A DNA stretch of 64,000 nt from JAADEM01 sp965371855 (GTDB lineage: Bacteria > Bacteroidota > Bacteroidia > Bacteroidales > Marinilabiliaceae): contig CBDUZZ010000011.1 of NCBI GenBank assembly GCA_965371855.1, forward strand, positions 1 through 64,000, read 5' to 3'. Position 1 is the stretch's first letter; each line of letters opens with the position of its first letter. A program made the translations under genes and the position numbers. Shown in pieces: positions 8,193 through 18,089 of this stretch. The notes under the pieces were generated by a model, which saw nothing but the letters and a program-made list of their open reading frames with translations, ran no database searches and was not told where the DNA came from.

Positions 8193-8648
8193 ATGAATAA
8201 TAAAATTATGGAACAAGATAATTTACCTCTCGGAATGGTAGTTGGACAAATGATGCGGGAGTTGCTTCGTGTCCTTAAAAAACGGGATATTGAGCAATCC
8301 GATATTCCACTTACTATTGAACAACATGCTGTTTTACACATCCTAAATGCCAAAGATTCTGAAGTTATTCTAAACGATATGGCATGTGCCATGGGTAAAG
8401 ATAAATCAGCTATTCTGCGGATTATAGATGTATTAGAGAATAAAGGATTAGTAAGAAGAGCACCGGATCAAAAAGACAGAAGAAAGAAATACCTGATGGT
8501 TACAAAAACCGGCGAACAAGTAATTGAAAATTTTAAAGAAATAGAAAAGGAACTAAGAGAAGAACTTAAAGTAGGAATATCTGCGGAAGAAATGAAGATT
8601 TTTTATAAGGTAATAAATAATTTAAAAGCTAAAGCAGAACAATTATAA
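8193..8648 (+). CDS. MarR family transcriptional regulator
   Basis: A 151-residue MarR-type regulator. The winged helix-turn-helix is clear: the recognition region around residues 60-90 (LNDMACAMGKDKSAILRIIDVLENKGLV) and the wing with the family signature PDQKDRRKKYLMVT at about 95-108. The ATG at 8193 lies only 7 nt after the predicted -7 box, so the internal ATG at 8208 (Met6) may be the true start. It leads the TolC-adaptor-permease operon and probably represses it through the palindrome overlapping its promoter; the inducing ligand is unknown, likely a small phenolic or a pump substrate. Confidence 0.92.
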   Translation: MNNKIMEQDNLPLGMVVGQMMRELLRVLKKRDIEQSDIPLTIEQHAVLHILNAKDSEVILNDMACAMGKDKSAILRIIDVLENKGLVRRAPDQKDRRKKYLMVTKTGEQVIENFKEIEKELREELKVGISAEEMKIFYKVINNLKAKAEQL

Positions 8649-8663
8649 TTTTTTAAAATAATA

Positions 8664-8693
8664 ATAGATGTTAACAATTATAGATGTTAACAA
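8664..8693 (+). repeat. Two direct repeats of a 14-bp unit
   Basis: The unit ATAGATGTTAACAA occurs at 8664-8677 and 8680-8693 with a 16-bp period, between the marR stop and the tolC-like start. Each copy contains the palindrome GTTAAC. It could be a replication slippage duplication or a pair of regulatory half-sites. Confidence 0.7.
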
Positions 8694-8717
8694 CAAAATA
8701 ATAAAAGACAATATAAA

Positions 8718-10007
8718 ATGAAAATGAGAGCAGTTTTTTTAAGTGTGTTATTTTTAAGTGTTCTATCGCTTAAAGCACAAAAACCTATGACATTAACGTT
8801 AGATAGTGCGGTAAACTACGCTATTGAACACAATAAAACCTTGGTTAGTTCAAAATTTGCCATTGATAAGTCATCTCAGAAAATAAAAGAAGCAATATCG
8901 AGTGGTTTACCTCAAATTGATGCTTCACTCGATTATACAAGCTTTTTGGGTGCAGAAGCTACTTTGCAATTTGATCCGGAAGCACCACCTACAATTATTG
9001 AATTTAACCCAACAAGTAACTTTAAAGCAAGTGCAAGTCAATTAATCTTTAATGGTAATTATATTGTGGGTGTTCAACTCGCAAAACTTGCAAAAGAAAT
9101 AACCGAACAAAGCTATCAAAAAGATGAGCTAAACGTAAAAGACCAAACCACACAGGCCTATTACATGATATTAGCAAGTGAACGAATATTGGATAGGTTA
9201 AAGGACAATTATAAAAATTCACAGGCAATTTGGGAAAAAACAACCAACCTTGCCAATGTAGGCGTTATAGAACAAACAGAGGCTAAAAGACTTTCTATTA
9301 TGGTAACTGCTGTAGGGAATGCTGTAAAATCAACCGAAAGGCAGGTTGAATTAGGTTATAATTTATTGCGGTTCAACTTAGGTTTGGAGAGTAATCAGCC
9401 CATTAAACTATCAACCACTCTTGATGATCTTTCAAAAACAATTCAAATAAGCATAATTGATACCTTTAATATTGAAAACAATATAGATTATCAATTGATT
9501 TCTATGCAGGGTGAAATTTCAAAGAAATCAATTAACATGGCCAAAGCAAGTTATTTGCCATCATTAGTTGCATTTTATTCCTATACTGAAAAAATTAAAA
9601 AACCTAATTTTGACATGTCGCCTAAGCATGTACTTGGAGTTACTTTGAACGTTCCAATATTTGCAGGAGGCTTACGAAAATCTCATTTGAACCAAGCTAA
9701 AATTGATTTTGACATTAGTGAAAACACGAAAGATTTGTTAATAGACCAGTTAACACTGCAAGAAAAACAATTAAGTTATAACTATAGAAATCTTCTTGAG
9801 CAATATATTTCTGAAAAAGAAAATGTTGAAATATCAAAAGAGGTATTAGAACAAATGAATTTAAAATTTCAGCAAGGAATTGTTTCGAGCCTGGATCTTA
9901 CCACTTCAAACAATGACTACCTTACCGCAGAAACAAATTTGACCGGTATAATATTTAAATTATTAAATGCTGAATTAGCATTAAGAAAATTAAATAACAA
10001 ACTTTAA
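8718..10007 (+). CDS. TolC family outer membrane efflux protein
   Basis: A 429-residue outer membrane channel. A signal peptide covers about residues 1-20 (ending LKAQ). Two outer-membrane-efflux-protein repeats follow, rich in long amphipathic helices, including the segments LTLDSAVNYAIEHNKTL at the N-terminus and LNQAKIDFDISE in the second half. TolC proteins form a trimeric tunnel for export. It is the first structural gene of the MarR operon, 13 nt upstream of the adaptor gene, and completes a tripartite pump with the next two genes. Confidence 0.93.
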   Translation: MKMRAVFLSVLFLSVLSLKAQKPMTLTLDSAVNYAIEHNKTLVSSKFAIDKSSQKIKEAISSGLPQIDASLDYTSFLGAEATLQFDPEAPPTIIEFNPTSNFKASASQLIFNGNYIVGVQLAKLAKEITEQSYQKDELNVKDQTTQAYYMILASERILDRLKDNYKNSQAIWEKTTNLANVGVIEQTEAKRLSIMVTAVGNAVKSTERQVELGYNLLRFNLGLESNQPIKLSTTLDDLSKTIQISIIDTFNIENNIDYQLISMQGEISKKSINMAKASYLPSLVAFYSYTEKIKKPNFDMSPKHVLGVTLNVPIFAGGLRKSHLNQAKIDFDISENTKDLLIDQLTLQEKQLSYNYRNLLEQYISEKENVEISKEVLEQMNLKFQQGIVSSLDLTTSNNDYLTAETNLTGIIFKLLNAELALRKLNNKL

Positions 10008-10020
10008 AAATAAGATTATC

Positions 10021-11067
10021 ATGAGTAAAATCAATATTGTAACTTTATCTGTTGTTTTTGTATTATTAGCCTTAACAACAGCTTGTTCTACGAAAAATGA
10101 AGATAAAAAAACAGATGTAGCAAAAAAGGCCGTTCCTGTTAAAACAATGATTCTTAAACCGGAATTAGTAATGCGTTCTATTGATTACACAGCAACGCTC
10201 AATCCTTTTAAACAGGTTTACTTAGCTCCGGCAGCACCCGGTAAAATTGAAAAAATCAATGTTGAAATTGGCGATCGTGTATCTAAAGGAGAAATAGTGG
10301 CATTAATGGATCATACTAATTTGGAATCTGCACGCATAAACATAGCTAATTTAGAAACTAATTATAAACGATTAGAAACACTTAAAAAAACAAATACTAT
10401 TGCTGACCAACAATATGACGAAGTCAAAGCTGCTTATGATGTAGCAAAAGTTAGCTATAGGTTTCTTGTAGATAATACTGAATTAAAAGCACCATTTAGC
10501 GGTATTATTACCGGAAAATATTTTGAAGATGGTGAAAATTTTTCAGGAGCACCCAATACCCAAGTTGGTAAGTCTGCCATTGTTACCATTGAACAACTTA
10601 ACCGGTTAAAAGCATTGATTGGGGTTTCATCATCTTATTTTCCTCAGATAAAAAGAAATATGAAAGTTAATGTTACCTGTGAAATATATCCAGATATAGT
10701 TTTTGAAGGTGAAGTTTATAATGTTTATCCAACAATAGATAATGCTACCAAAACATTTACAGTAGAAGTAAAAATTAATAATCCTGATCTAAAATTACGC
10801 CCGGGCATGTTTTCAAAAATAGAGCTTAATCTGGGAAAAGGAAAATCTATTTTTGTTCCAACAATTGCTCTAATCAAGCAAACCGGAACCGATGATATGT
10901 ACCTTTTTGTTAACAAAAACAACATTGCCAAAAGACAACGGGTTAAAACAGGTAGAATGATAGATGATAAAACAGAAATATTGGAAGGAGTTAATAAAGG
11001 TGATGAAATAATTGTTGTTGGACAAAATAAACTTGAAAATCAAATGCCAATAACAATTATTAAATAG
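10021..11067 (+). CDS. Efflux RND transporter periplasmic adaptor subunit (lipoprotein)
   Basis: A 348-residue membrane fusion protein of the HlyD/AcrA family. A lipobox (LALTTAC) puts the lipidated Cys at residue 22. The lipoyl-like half motifs are visible (VYLAPAAPGKIEKINVEIGDRVSKGEIVA and ELKAPFSGIITGKYFEDGENF), separated by a short coiled-coil hairpin around residues 100-135, followed by beta-barrel and membrane-proximal domains. It bridges the inner membrane permease and the TolC channel. The short hairpin fits pumps that contact TolC through a compact adaptor hexamer. Confidence 0.93.
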   Translation: MSKINIVTLSVVFVLLALTTACSTKNEDKKTDVAKKAVPVKTMILKPELVMRSIDYTATLNPFKQVYLAPAAPGKIEKINVEIGDRVSKGEIVALMDHTNLESARINIANLETNYKRLETLKKTNTIADQQYDEVKAAYDVAKVSYRFLVDNTELKAPFSGIITGKYFEDGENFSGAPNTQVGKSAIVTIEQLNRLKALIGVSSSYFPQIKRNMKVNVTCEIYPDIVFEGEVYNVYPTIDNATKTFTVEVKINNPDLKLRPGMFSKIELNLGKGKSIFVPTIALIKQTGTDDMYLFVNKNNIAKRQRVKTGRMIDDKTEILEGVNKGDEIIVVGQNKLENQMPITIIK

Positions 11068-11104
11068 CAGAATTTTAAATATTTATGAACTAAATACGTA
11101 AATA

Positions 11105-14100
11105 ATGAGTATATATAGCACAGCAGTAAAAAAACCAATAAGTGTTATTATGATATTTATTGGGGTAATTATATTCGGAATCTATTCATATCTGAACTTA
11201 CCTGTTGATTTTTTTCCGAAGATGGACCCGCCAATAATTTCTATTTTCACATTTTATCCGGGAGCTAACGCCAAAGATGTTGAACAGAATATTACAAAGA
11301 AGATTGAGGATAATATGGGTTCTATCAGCAATCTGAAAAAAATATCTTCTTCTTCAAAAGATAATACATCGGTAGTTACTTTAGAATTTGAATGGGGAGC
11401 AAACTTAGATGAAGCGACTAACGAAATTCGTGATGCAGTTGGTATGGCAGAAAGAATGTTACCCGATGAAGTTGAACGCCCCACCATATTTAGATTGAGT
11501 ACCAGTATGATGCCTGTGATTATGTTTTCGGTAACATCCAACGAAAGTTATGATGGCATTAAAGACATAATTGAAGATAAGGTCACCCAACCACTTAATC
11601 GTATTGAGGGCGTAGGAAATATTTTCCAAATTGGTGCTCCTGTCAGGGCTATCATGGTAGATATTGATCCCCGAAAATTAGAATCTTATCATTTATCAGT
11701 TGAACAAATAGGGGGCGTTCTCGCTGCCAATAACCTGAATTTGCCTTCAGGTAGCCTTGAGATGGGTAAATCTGATTTAAAAGTTCGATTGCAAGGCGAA
11801 TTTGAAAACAGCAGTGTTATTAAAAATATTATTGTAAGTAATTTAAACAATAAGCCTGTTTATTTAAAGGATGTTGCAACAATAACAGATGGTTTAAAGG
11901 ATATTAAATCGTTTGAACGTGCCAATGGTGAAAAAAATGTTCGTTTGATGGTTCAAAAACAATCAGATGCCAATACGGTTACTGTTGCCGATAATATTAA
12001 GAAAAAGCTTGAAAAGATAAAAAAAACACTTCCTCCTGATGTAAAAATCACTGTTCTAATGGATACATCGGATAATACTATATCAGCAGTAAATAATTTA
12101 ACCGAAACTATTCTTTTTGCATTATTCTTTGTTGTGATAGTGGTTATGTTTTTTATGGGACGTTGGCGTGCAACAGTAATTACAGCCATTTCTATTCCTA
12201 TTTCGCTTATTGTTGGATTTGTATATATGTACCTTTCAGGAGGCACTATTAATATCATTACGCTATCTTCTCTATCTATAGCCATAGGTATGGTTGTGGA
12301 TGATTCCATTGTAGTACTCGAAAATATTACCAAAAAATTAGAAAGAGGTGGTTTTGCCCGAGAATCAGCCATTTATGGCACTAATGAAGTAAGTTTAGCG
12401 GTAATAGCATCTACTCTTACCATTGTTGCGGTATTCCTTCCATTAACAATGCTTGGTGGTATGACCGGTATCCTATTTAAACCATTGGGTTGGGTGGTTA
12501 CAATTTCTATAGTTACTTCGGTAATAGTTTCGTTAACTTTAGTACCCATGTTGTCATCTAAAATATTAAGTGTTAAGGAACCCGGTAAAAAAACTATTGG
12601 AGGTAAACTCTATTGGTTCTCACAAAACTTATTAGATAAATTAGATAATTTATATGAAAAGACACTTCAGTGGGCAGTTGGTCATCGTTGGCTAACGGTT
12701 AGTGGGGCAACGCTTGTTTTTATCGCATCCCTTTTCTTATCTAAATTTATTGGTTCCGAATTTATGCCTGCAATGGATAATGACGAAATAGGTGCACAGG
12801 TAAAACTTGCCCAAGGTGTAAAACTTGATGAAACTGTAAAAACAGCTCAATATTTAGATTCTGTTTTTATGGACAAAAATAAGTATCCTGAGATAGAAGT
12901 TGTTTCAACAAGTGCAGGTGTAGGTGATGAAAGTAGTCTTTCCTCAATTTTTCTGGAAACAGGAAACTATATTGTCAATTATACTTTTAAAATGACACCT
13001 CATCAAGATAGAGAAAGGGATATTTTTCAAATTGCTGATGAAATGCGAAAGGATATTGAAAATTTACCTGAGGTTGAAAAATTTTATGTCGATCCCGGGG
13101 CTTCCCGAAAATCTAAAGTCATGGGTGGGGGCGGCGGAAGTAAAATGGAGGTAAAAATTTATGGAAATAGTTTTGACCATACAAATATTGTTACTGACAA
13201 GATAGTTGAAGCATTTAAACGGACAAAGGGAACTAAAGATATTCTTGTCAGTCGTGATAAAGAAAAGGCAGAATTGCAATTAGTTTTAGATCATGAAAAA
13301 ATGACTTCATTTGGATTGAATACTGCAACGGTTGCCACAGCAATTCGTAATCGAATTACCGGACTTATAGCAACAAAATACAAAGAAGATGGGAATGAAT
13401 ATGATGTAATTGTTCGTTTTGATGACAAATACCGTCATTCAACCGAAGATATACAGAACATTAACATTATGACCCCTATGGGTAAAACTATTAAAGTTGG
13501 AGAAATAACAAAACTAAAACGTTTTTATTCGCCACCGAATATTGACAGAGAAAATAAAGAGCGTGTAGTCTCTGTTTCGTCTGCTTTATCAGGTTCTGAT
13601 CTTGGAACGGTAAAGGCAGCTCTTGAGAAAGAAATTGCAAAAATGGATATTCCCAATGATGTTTCTGTTGAGTTTGGTGGTAGCGTGGAAGATATGCAAG
13701 ATACTTTTAAAGATCTCGCCATGCTTGGTCTTCTAATTATTATTCTTGTATATATTGTAATGGCTTCGCAATTTGAATCCTTAACAGAACCGTTTATCAT
13801 TATGTTCTCTATACCGTTTGCATTTACAGGCGTTTTACTTTCCCTATATGCTTTTAATGCTACTATTAATATTATTTCTATGATTGGTGCCATTATGTTG
13901 ATAGGTATAGTGGTGAAAAACGGAATTGTATTAGTGGATTATATTAATTTATTGGTAGCAAAAGGATATTCGCTTAAACAGGCGGTTGTTGCAGGTGGTC
14001 GATCGAGACTAAGACCTGTTTTGATGACATCACTGACAACAATTTTGGCTATGTTACCTATGATTATATTAAAAGGCAGCGGCTCTGAAATGTGGCGACC

Positions 14101-14248
14101 TATGGGTGTAGCTGTATTTGGCGGATTAACCTTTTCAACGGTAGTAACTTTGATTTTAATTCCTACTATTTACACCATATTCGGTGTAGGACAAATTAAA
14201 CGCAAAAAGAAAGCGACTGAAAGAACTAAAAAGAATTTAAGCATGTAA
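11105..14248 (+). CDS. Efflux RND transporter permease subunit (HAE1/AcrB type)
   Basis: A 1047-residue inner membrane proton-driven pump with the standard RND layout: TM1 at about 12-30, a large periplasmic loop, TM2-6 at about 330-480, TM7 near 530, a second large loop and TM8-12 near 860-1030. The proton-relay Asp pair is in GMVVDDSIVVLEN of TM4, and the Gly-rich NYTFKM and MGGGGGS regions fall in the second periplasmic domain. The set MarR-TolC-adaptor-permease predicts export of amphiphilic drugs or an endogenous lipid or phenolic. Substrate class cannot be assigned further from sequence; CzcA-type metal export looks less likely. Confidence 0.94.
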   Translation: MSIYSTAVKKPISVIMIFIGVIIFGIYSYLNLPVDFFPKMDPPIISIFTFYPGANAKDVEQNITKKIEDNMGSISNLKKISSSSKDNTSVVTLEFEWGANLDEATNEIRDAVGMAERMLPDEVERPTIFRLSTSMMPVIMFSVTSNESYDGIKDIIEDKVTQPLNRIEGVGNIFQIGAPVRAIMVDIDPRKLESYHLSVEQIGGVLAANNLNLPSGSLEMGKSDLKVRLQGEFENSSVIKNIIVSNLNNKPVYLKDVATITDGLKDIKSFERANGEKNVRLMVQKQSDANTVTVADNIKKKLEKIKKTLPPDVKITVLMDTSDNTISAVNNLTETILFALFFVVIVVMFFMGRWRATVITAISIPISLIVGFVYMYLSGGTINIITLSSLSIAIGMVVDDSIVVLENITKKLERGGFARESAIYGTNEVSLAVIASTLTIVAVFLPLTMLGGMTGILFKPLGWVVTISIVTSVIVSLTLVPMLSSKILSVKEPGKKTIGGKLYWFSQNLLDKLDNLYEKTLQWAVGHRWLTVSGATLVFIASLFLSKFIGSEFMPAMDNDEIGAQVKLAQGVKLDETVKTAQYLDSVFMDKNKYPEIEVVSTSAGVGDESSLSSIFLETGNYIVNYTFKMTPHQDRERDIFQIADEMRKDIENLPEVEKFYVDPGASRKSKVMGGGGGSKMEVKIYGNSFDHTNIVTDKIVEAFKRTKGTKDILVSRDKEKAELQLVLDHEKMTSFGLNTATVATAIRNRITGLIATKYKEDGNEYDVIVRFDDKYRHSTEDIQNINIMTPMGKTIKVGEITKLKRFYSPPNIDRENKERVVSVSSALSGSDLGTVKAALEKEIAKMDIPNDVSVEFGGSVEDMQDTFKDLAMLGLLIIILVYIVMASQFESLTEPFIIMFSIPFAFTGVLLSLYAFNATINIISMIGAIMLIGIVVKNGIVLVDYINLLVAKGYSLKQAVVAGGRSRLRPVLMTSLTTILAMLPMIILKGSGSEMWRPMGVAVFGGLTFSTVVTLILIPTIYTIFGVGQIKRKKKATERTKKNLSM

Positions 14249-14254
14249 TTATAA

Positions 14255-14298
14255 AATACCGATGAAATATTGTAGTATTTCATCGGTATTATTTTTTT
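14255..14298 (+). terminator. Strong intrinsic terminator after the RND permease
   Basis: A perfect 15-bp stem (14255-14269 paired with 14276-14290) with a 6-nt loop is followed by ATTTTTTT. It starts 6 nt after the permease stop and lies before the small PG0541-like gene, so that gene is reached only by read-through or by its own promoter. Confidence 0.9.
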
Positions 14299-14319
14299 AA
14301 CAAATTAAAATATAGTAAA

Positions 14320-14613
14320 ATGAAAGCAGTATTTATATCATATAATCAATCCATTACCTTCGAGGTAAAAGAAATACTTGATGAACTTGGAATTAAGGGT
14401 TATACCCAATGGACAGATGTTCAGGGAAGAGGTTCAGTAAATGGCGAACTACACGAAGGAACACATACCTGGCCTGAATTGAATAATGCACATTTAATAA
14501 TGGTGGAAGACGAGAAAGTTACCCCTCTTCTTGAGCAATTAAAGAAACTCGATAAAAAATCGGAGCAGCAAGGGCTTAGGGCGTTTGTGTGGGATGCAGT
14601 AGTAGGGATTTAA
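14320..14613 (+). CDS. PG0541 family transporter-associated protein (PII-like)
   Basis: A 97-residue small protein with no signal peptide. It matches the Bacteroidota PG0541 family, whose fold is PII/CutA-like (a ferredoxin-like alpha/beta unit). Visible features are the N-terminal strand KAVFISYNQ, a YTQWTDVQGRG loop where PII T-loops occur, an HTWPELNNAHLIMV stretch and a C-terminal LRAFVWDAVVGI strand. Family members are found beside RND efflux genes, as here, so binding to the pump as a sensor or regulator is a fair inference. No ligand is known to me. The terminator just upstream separates its expression from the pump genes. Confidence 0.8.
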   Translation: MKAVFISYNQSITFEVKEILDELGIKGYTQWTDVQGRGSVNGELHEGTHTWPELNNAHLIMVEDEKVTPLLEQLKKLDKKSEQQGLRAFVWDAVVGI

Positions 14614-14773
14614 CCTGTATTATTCATGAAAATAATACGGATTGAGCCAGCCAACCCTATAAAAACTTAAAAACATGTTACTTTAATATTCTTATAACTA
14701 TTGGCAATTTTACTTTAATCTCTTGAGCTATTAATGAACTTACTTATACGCCTTATTAGACGGTGTTTACACT

Positions 14774-17188
14774 CTATTTTTTCTTAAACAGGTTCTTCAT
14801 TCTGTCTATAATGCTTTTGTGGTCAGGTTTCTTTTCCTGTTTGCGGGATTTTCTCTGTTGCTTAACTGAGTCGGGGCGATTAAAACTGTCAAAAATCCGG
14901 TCGAAAAGATTTTGATCTGGGTCTTCTTCTGAAAAATCAGGCACACTTAACTGCATAGCCAAATCTATGGGAACAGGATAGAATGATGTGGAAGTAAAAT
15001 CATAAAAATTGTTGTCCCGTTCCACTTTTTGCATAAACCGTGCAAATATTGGCAGTGCAGTATGAGCACCTTGTCCAAGGTAGGTAGAGCGAAAGTGAAT
15101 TGAAGGATTGTCATTGCCTACCCATGCACCGGCAACCAACAACGGGGTGAACCCAATAAACCAACCGTCAGAGTTATTTTGAGTAGTACCTGTTTTACCC
15201 CCCAGGTCACTTTTAAGACCGAATGTGCTTCGTAAGCCCTTTGCTGTTCCACGCTCAACAACCCCCTGAAGCATATCTATTATTGAGAATGCTACTCTGT
15301 CGTCATAAACCTGAGCTTGCCCAATCTCTGCATCTTGTTCCCATAAAATATTTCCTTTACGGTCTTCTATCTTTAATAATTCAACTGTTTCAACGGGTTT
15401 GCCATAATTTGGGAATGTAGCATAAGCCCTGACCATTTCAAGTAGTGACAATTCAGCTGTACCCAGAGCTATAGAAGGATATTCCGGGATTGGTGATGTT
15501 ATGCCCATCTCTTTGGCAAGGCCTATCACTTCATCAATACCTGTACGGCTAATCACTTCAGCGCTGATTGTGTTTACTGAGTTCACCAGTCCGCCTTTTA
15601 ATGAATAGTACCCGGTGTAATTGCCATCATGATTTGCAGGCGACCAGTTGTCGTATTGTGCATAAACCCGCCTTTCGTTGGATATGTATGTGTCAGGCTC
15701 CATGCCTTCTGTCAAAGCAGTGGCATATACAATAGGCTTGAACGTTGAACCAACCTGGCGGCGGGCTGTCACATGGTCAAACTGTACAGTCTTATGATCT
15801 ACTCCTCCTACCCAGGCCAGTATGTGTCCGTTTTGTGGGTTGATAGCAATGAAACCGGCATTAAGCATCCGTAAATAATACTCCACTGAATCGACAGGAC
15901 TCATAGTTACACTCTTTTCTCCATCGTAAGTGAAAATTTTCATCGTCACTTTTTTCTCCATCTCTTTCATTGTCTCGCCAACAGATTTTCCGGCAGATTC
16001 AAGCTTTTTGTACCGGGCAGACTTTCTTAAGGCATTTATGTAAATATCCGGTGCATTTTCCCATGGCTTACGACCTTTCCAATGTCTGTCAAACTCTTTT
16101 TGCAGTCGTTTCATCTGCATGTGAACGGCTGTTTCGGCGTATTCCTGCAATTTGGAGTTAATGGTTGTAGTAATCCTTAGTCCATCAGAATACAGATTGA
16201 ATTCATCACCATACTCTTTTTTCAGAATTGTTTCAATTTTAATGCGGATACGACTTCTAAAATATGGTGCGACACCTGTATTCCGGTCAATTTTCCGGTA
16301 GTGTATATTAATCGGAGAGGTGGTATATTTTTTTACTTGTTGAGATGTTAAATCTCCGTGTTCATGCATACGGTCAAGTACTACGTCTCTTCTTCTTCGT
16401 GAAAGCTCAGGATTGCGGTGCGGGTTGTATCTGGTATTTGCTGCCAACATTCCAACTAACGTAGCTGCTTCAGCCGGATTCAGGTTTTTCGACTTCTTGC
16501 TGAAAAAACGTTTCGATGCTGTTTCAATACCGTAAATATTTTCACCAAAAGGAACAGTATTGAGATATAGGGTTAATATTTCCTCCTTAGTGTAAATCTT
16601 TTCAAGTCGGTTGGCTATGAAGATCTCTTTAGTTTTGCCAACAGGTAAAGTAAGAAAACTCAGATGTTTGCGGGGAAAAAGGTTTTTTGCAAGTTGCTGG
16701 CTTATGGTACTGCCACCTCCCTGAGATTTATCTCCTAAAAGTATCGATTTCACGATTACCCTACCGAGGCTGGTGAAGTCGACACCTTTATGTTCGAAAA
16801 AACGGTTGTCTTCAGTAGCTACCAATGCGTTTATTACATATTTTGAAATATCTTCATTGTCGATAGTTATTCTGTTTTGTATAAAATAGCGACCCATTAA
16901 CTCGCCATCGAAGGAGTACACTTCTGATGCACTGTTTTGTTTGATTTTAGAGAGTTCAGAATAGGAAGGAAGAGAGCCAAACAGCCCAAGGTAAACGAAT
17001 AAAACAAACAATGCCATTGTCATTAATGCACCAAATAACAGCTTAAATCCCCAGATGAAATAAAGTCTTCTGTTACTGTTTTTCTTTGAAGCCCGACTTC
17101 TTTTCCCGGGGCGACCGGCTTTTTTCTTCACAGGGGGTTTTCTAACCGGCTTTTTACTATTTTTTGCAGAGCTTTTCTTTGATGCCAT
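14774..17188 (-). CDS. Bifunctional penicillin-binding protein 1A (transglycosylase/transpeptidase)
   Basis: An 804-residue class A PBP that polymerises and cross-links peptidoglycan. A very basic N-terminal tail (about 40 residues, Lys/Arg-rich) precedes one TM helix at about 42-70. The GT51 domain has the catalytic Glu126 in ATEDNRFF and the GGGSTISQQLAKN block. The transpeptidase domain has the STFK tetrad at 481-484, SVN at 537-539 and KTGT at 665-668. All catalytic motifs are intact. The C-terminus ends in a basic Lys-rich tail. The gene stands alone, with a TAnnTTTG box 20 nt upstream of the start. Confidence 0.95.
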   Translation of the reverse strand: MASKKSSAKNSKKPVRKPPVKKKAGRPGKRSRASKKNSNRRLYFIWGFKLLFGALMTMALFVLFVYLGLFGSLPSYSELSKIKQNSASEVYSFDGELMGRYFIQNRITIDNEDISKYVINALVATEDNRFFEHKGVDFTSLGRVIVKSILLGDKSQGGGSTISQQLAKNLFPRKHLSFLTLPVGKTKEIFIANRLEKIYTKEEILTLYLNTVPFGENIYGIETASKRFFSKKSKNLNPAEAATLVGMLAANTRYNPHRNPELSRRRRDVVLDRMHEHGDLTSQQVKKYTTSPINIHYRKIDRNTGVAPYFRSRIRIKIETILKKEYGDEFNLYSDGLRITTTINSKLQEYAETAVHMQMKRLQKEFDRHWKGRKPWENAPDIYINALRKSARYKKLESAGKSVGETMKEMEKKVTMKIFTYDGEKSVTMSPVDSVEYYLRMLNAGFIAINPQNGHILAWVGGVDHKTVQFDHVTARRQVGSTFKPIVYATALTEGMEPDTYISNERRVYAQYDNWSPANHDGNYTGYYSLKGGLVNSVNTISAEVISRTGIDEVIGLAKEMGITSPIPEYPSIALGTAELSLLEMVRAYATFPNYGKPVETVELLKIEDRKGNILWEQDAEIGQAQVYDDRVAFSIIDMLQGVVERGTAKGLRSTFGLKSDLGGKTGTTQNNSDGWFIGFTPLLVAGAWVGNDNPSIHFRSTYLGQGAHTALPIFARFMQKVERDNNFYDFTSTSFYPVPIDLAMQLSVPDFSEEDPDQNLFDRIFDSFNRPDSVKQQRKSRKQEKKPDHKSIIDRMKNLFKKK

Positions 17189-17208
17189 TAATAAATGTTA
17201 TTAGAACA

Positions 17209-17216
17209 CAAAACTA
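17209..17216 (-). promoter_or_regulatory. Candidate -7 box for the PBP1A gene
   Basis: TAGTTTTG on the minus strand fits TAnnTTTG exactly and lies 20 nt before the ATG. No TTG at the usual -33 distance is seen, so this is a weak call. Confidence 0.4.
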
Positions 17217-17341
17217 AGAAATATATCTTCTTAAAATGAATGGGAGGTACAACAAAACTCAATATATTTAGATAAACCCATACTCATAAATTACTATCGG
17301 TTTCTATTGCCTACTACATTTAGGATTCCAAATTTTTTCAA

Positions 17342-17971
17342 TTATTCTCCCCACTCCCTGAAAAACTGTTCAAGGTATTTTTCCATGAAACAGTGCCTCT
17401 CTTCTGCCAAAGCTTTCCCTGTTGCTGTTTTCATCAGGTTTTTTAGTTTTAGTAGTTTTTCGTAAAAATGATTAATGGTGGGGGCTATGCTGTTACGATA
17501 TTGATGTTTTGATAAAACGTCCTCAAATGGAATGTCAGGGTTATAGAATTCACGTCCTTTGTGCCCACCATAGCTGAATGTGCGAGCTATCCCTATTGCC
17601 CCAATGGCATCTAACCGGTCGGCATCCTGAACTATTCTGAACTCTAACGAATCAAAGTTATTACCATCAAGCTCTTTTGAAAATGACATTGAGTTTATGA
17701 TATGCAGGATATGTTCAATATCTTTTTCTTTAACAGATTGACGATTCAGATATTCGATTATCTCTTTTTGTGCTTTCGCCGGATTAAAAAACTTATCATC
17801 CACAAGGTCGTGGATTATTGCTGCAGTCTCAATTACTGGTATGTTTCCACCTTCCTGCTTTGCAATCTTAAGGGCATTGTTACGTACCCGTATAGCATGC
17901 CACCAGTCATGACCGGCATCAACAGATGAGAGTTTCTCTTTGACCCACTGTTCAAGGTGTATGAAGTTCAT
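17342..17971 (-). CDS. HD domain-containing hydrolase (YedJ-like)
   Basis: A 209-residue HD-superfamily metal-dependent phosphohydrolase. The metal ligands are His25 (in the HDWWH segment), the HD doublet His54/Asp55 in IIHDLVDD, and a later Asp in QDADRLDAIG. This is the pattern of the YedJ/YpgQ group, some of whose members hydrolyse nucleotides or pyrophosphate bonds. It is cytosolic, with no signal or TM segment. The neighbours are unrelated single genes, so context gives no substrate. Confidence 0.88.
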   Translation of the reverse strand: MNFIHLEQWVKEKLSSVDAGHDWWHAIRVRNNALKIAKQEGGNIPVIETAAIIHDLVDDKFFNPAKAQKEIIEYLNRQSVKEKDIEHILHIINSMSFSKELDGNNFDSLEFRIVQDADRLDAIGAIGIARTFSYGGHKGREFYNPDIPFEDVLSKHQYRNSIAPTINHFYEKLLKLKNLMKTATGKALAEERHCFMEKYLEQFFREWGE

Positions 17972-18089
17972 AAGGTTTAAAGCCTACTGCTACAGGCGAA
18001 TTTGCAAAGTTCATTTTAGGTAAAAAGTAAAAATCGGAAAGGTAAAAAACTTGCCTGTGTTCTTTTACCTTACTCCTGCCTTATTCCTT

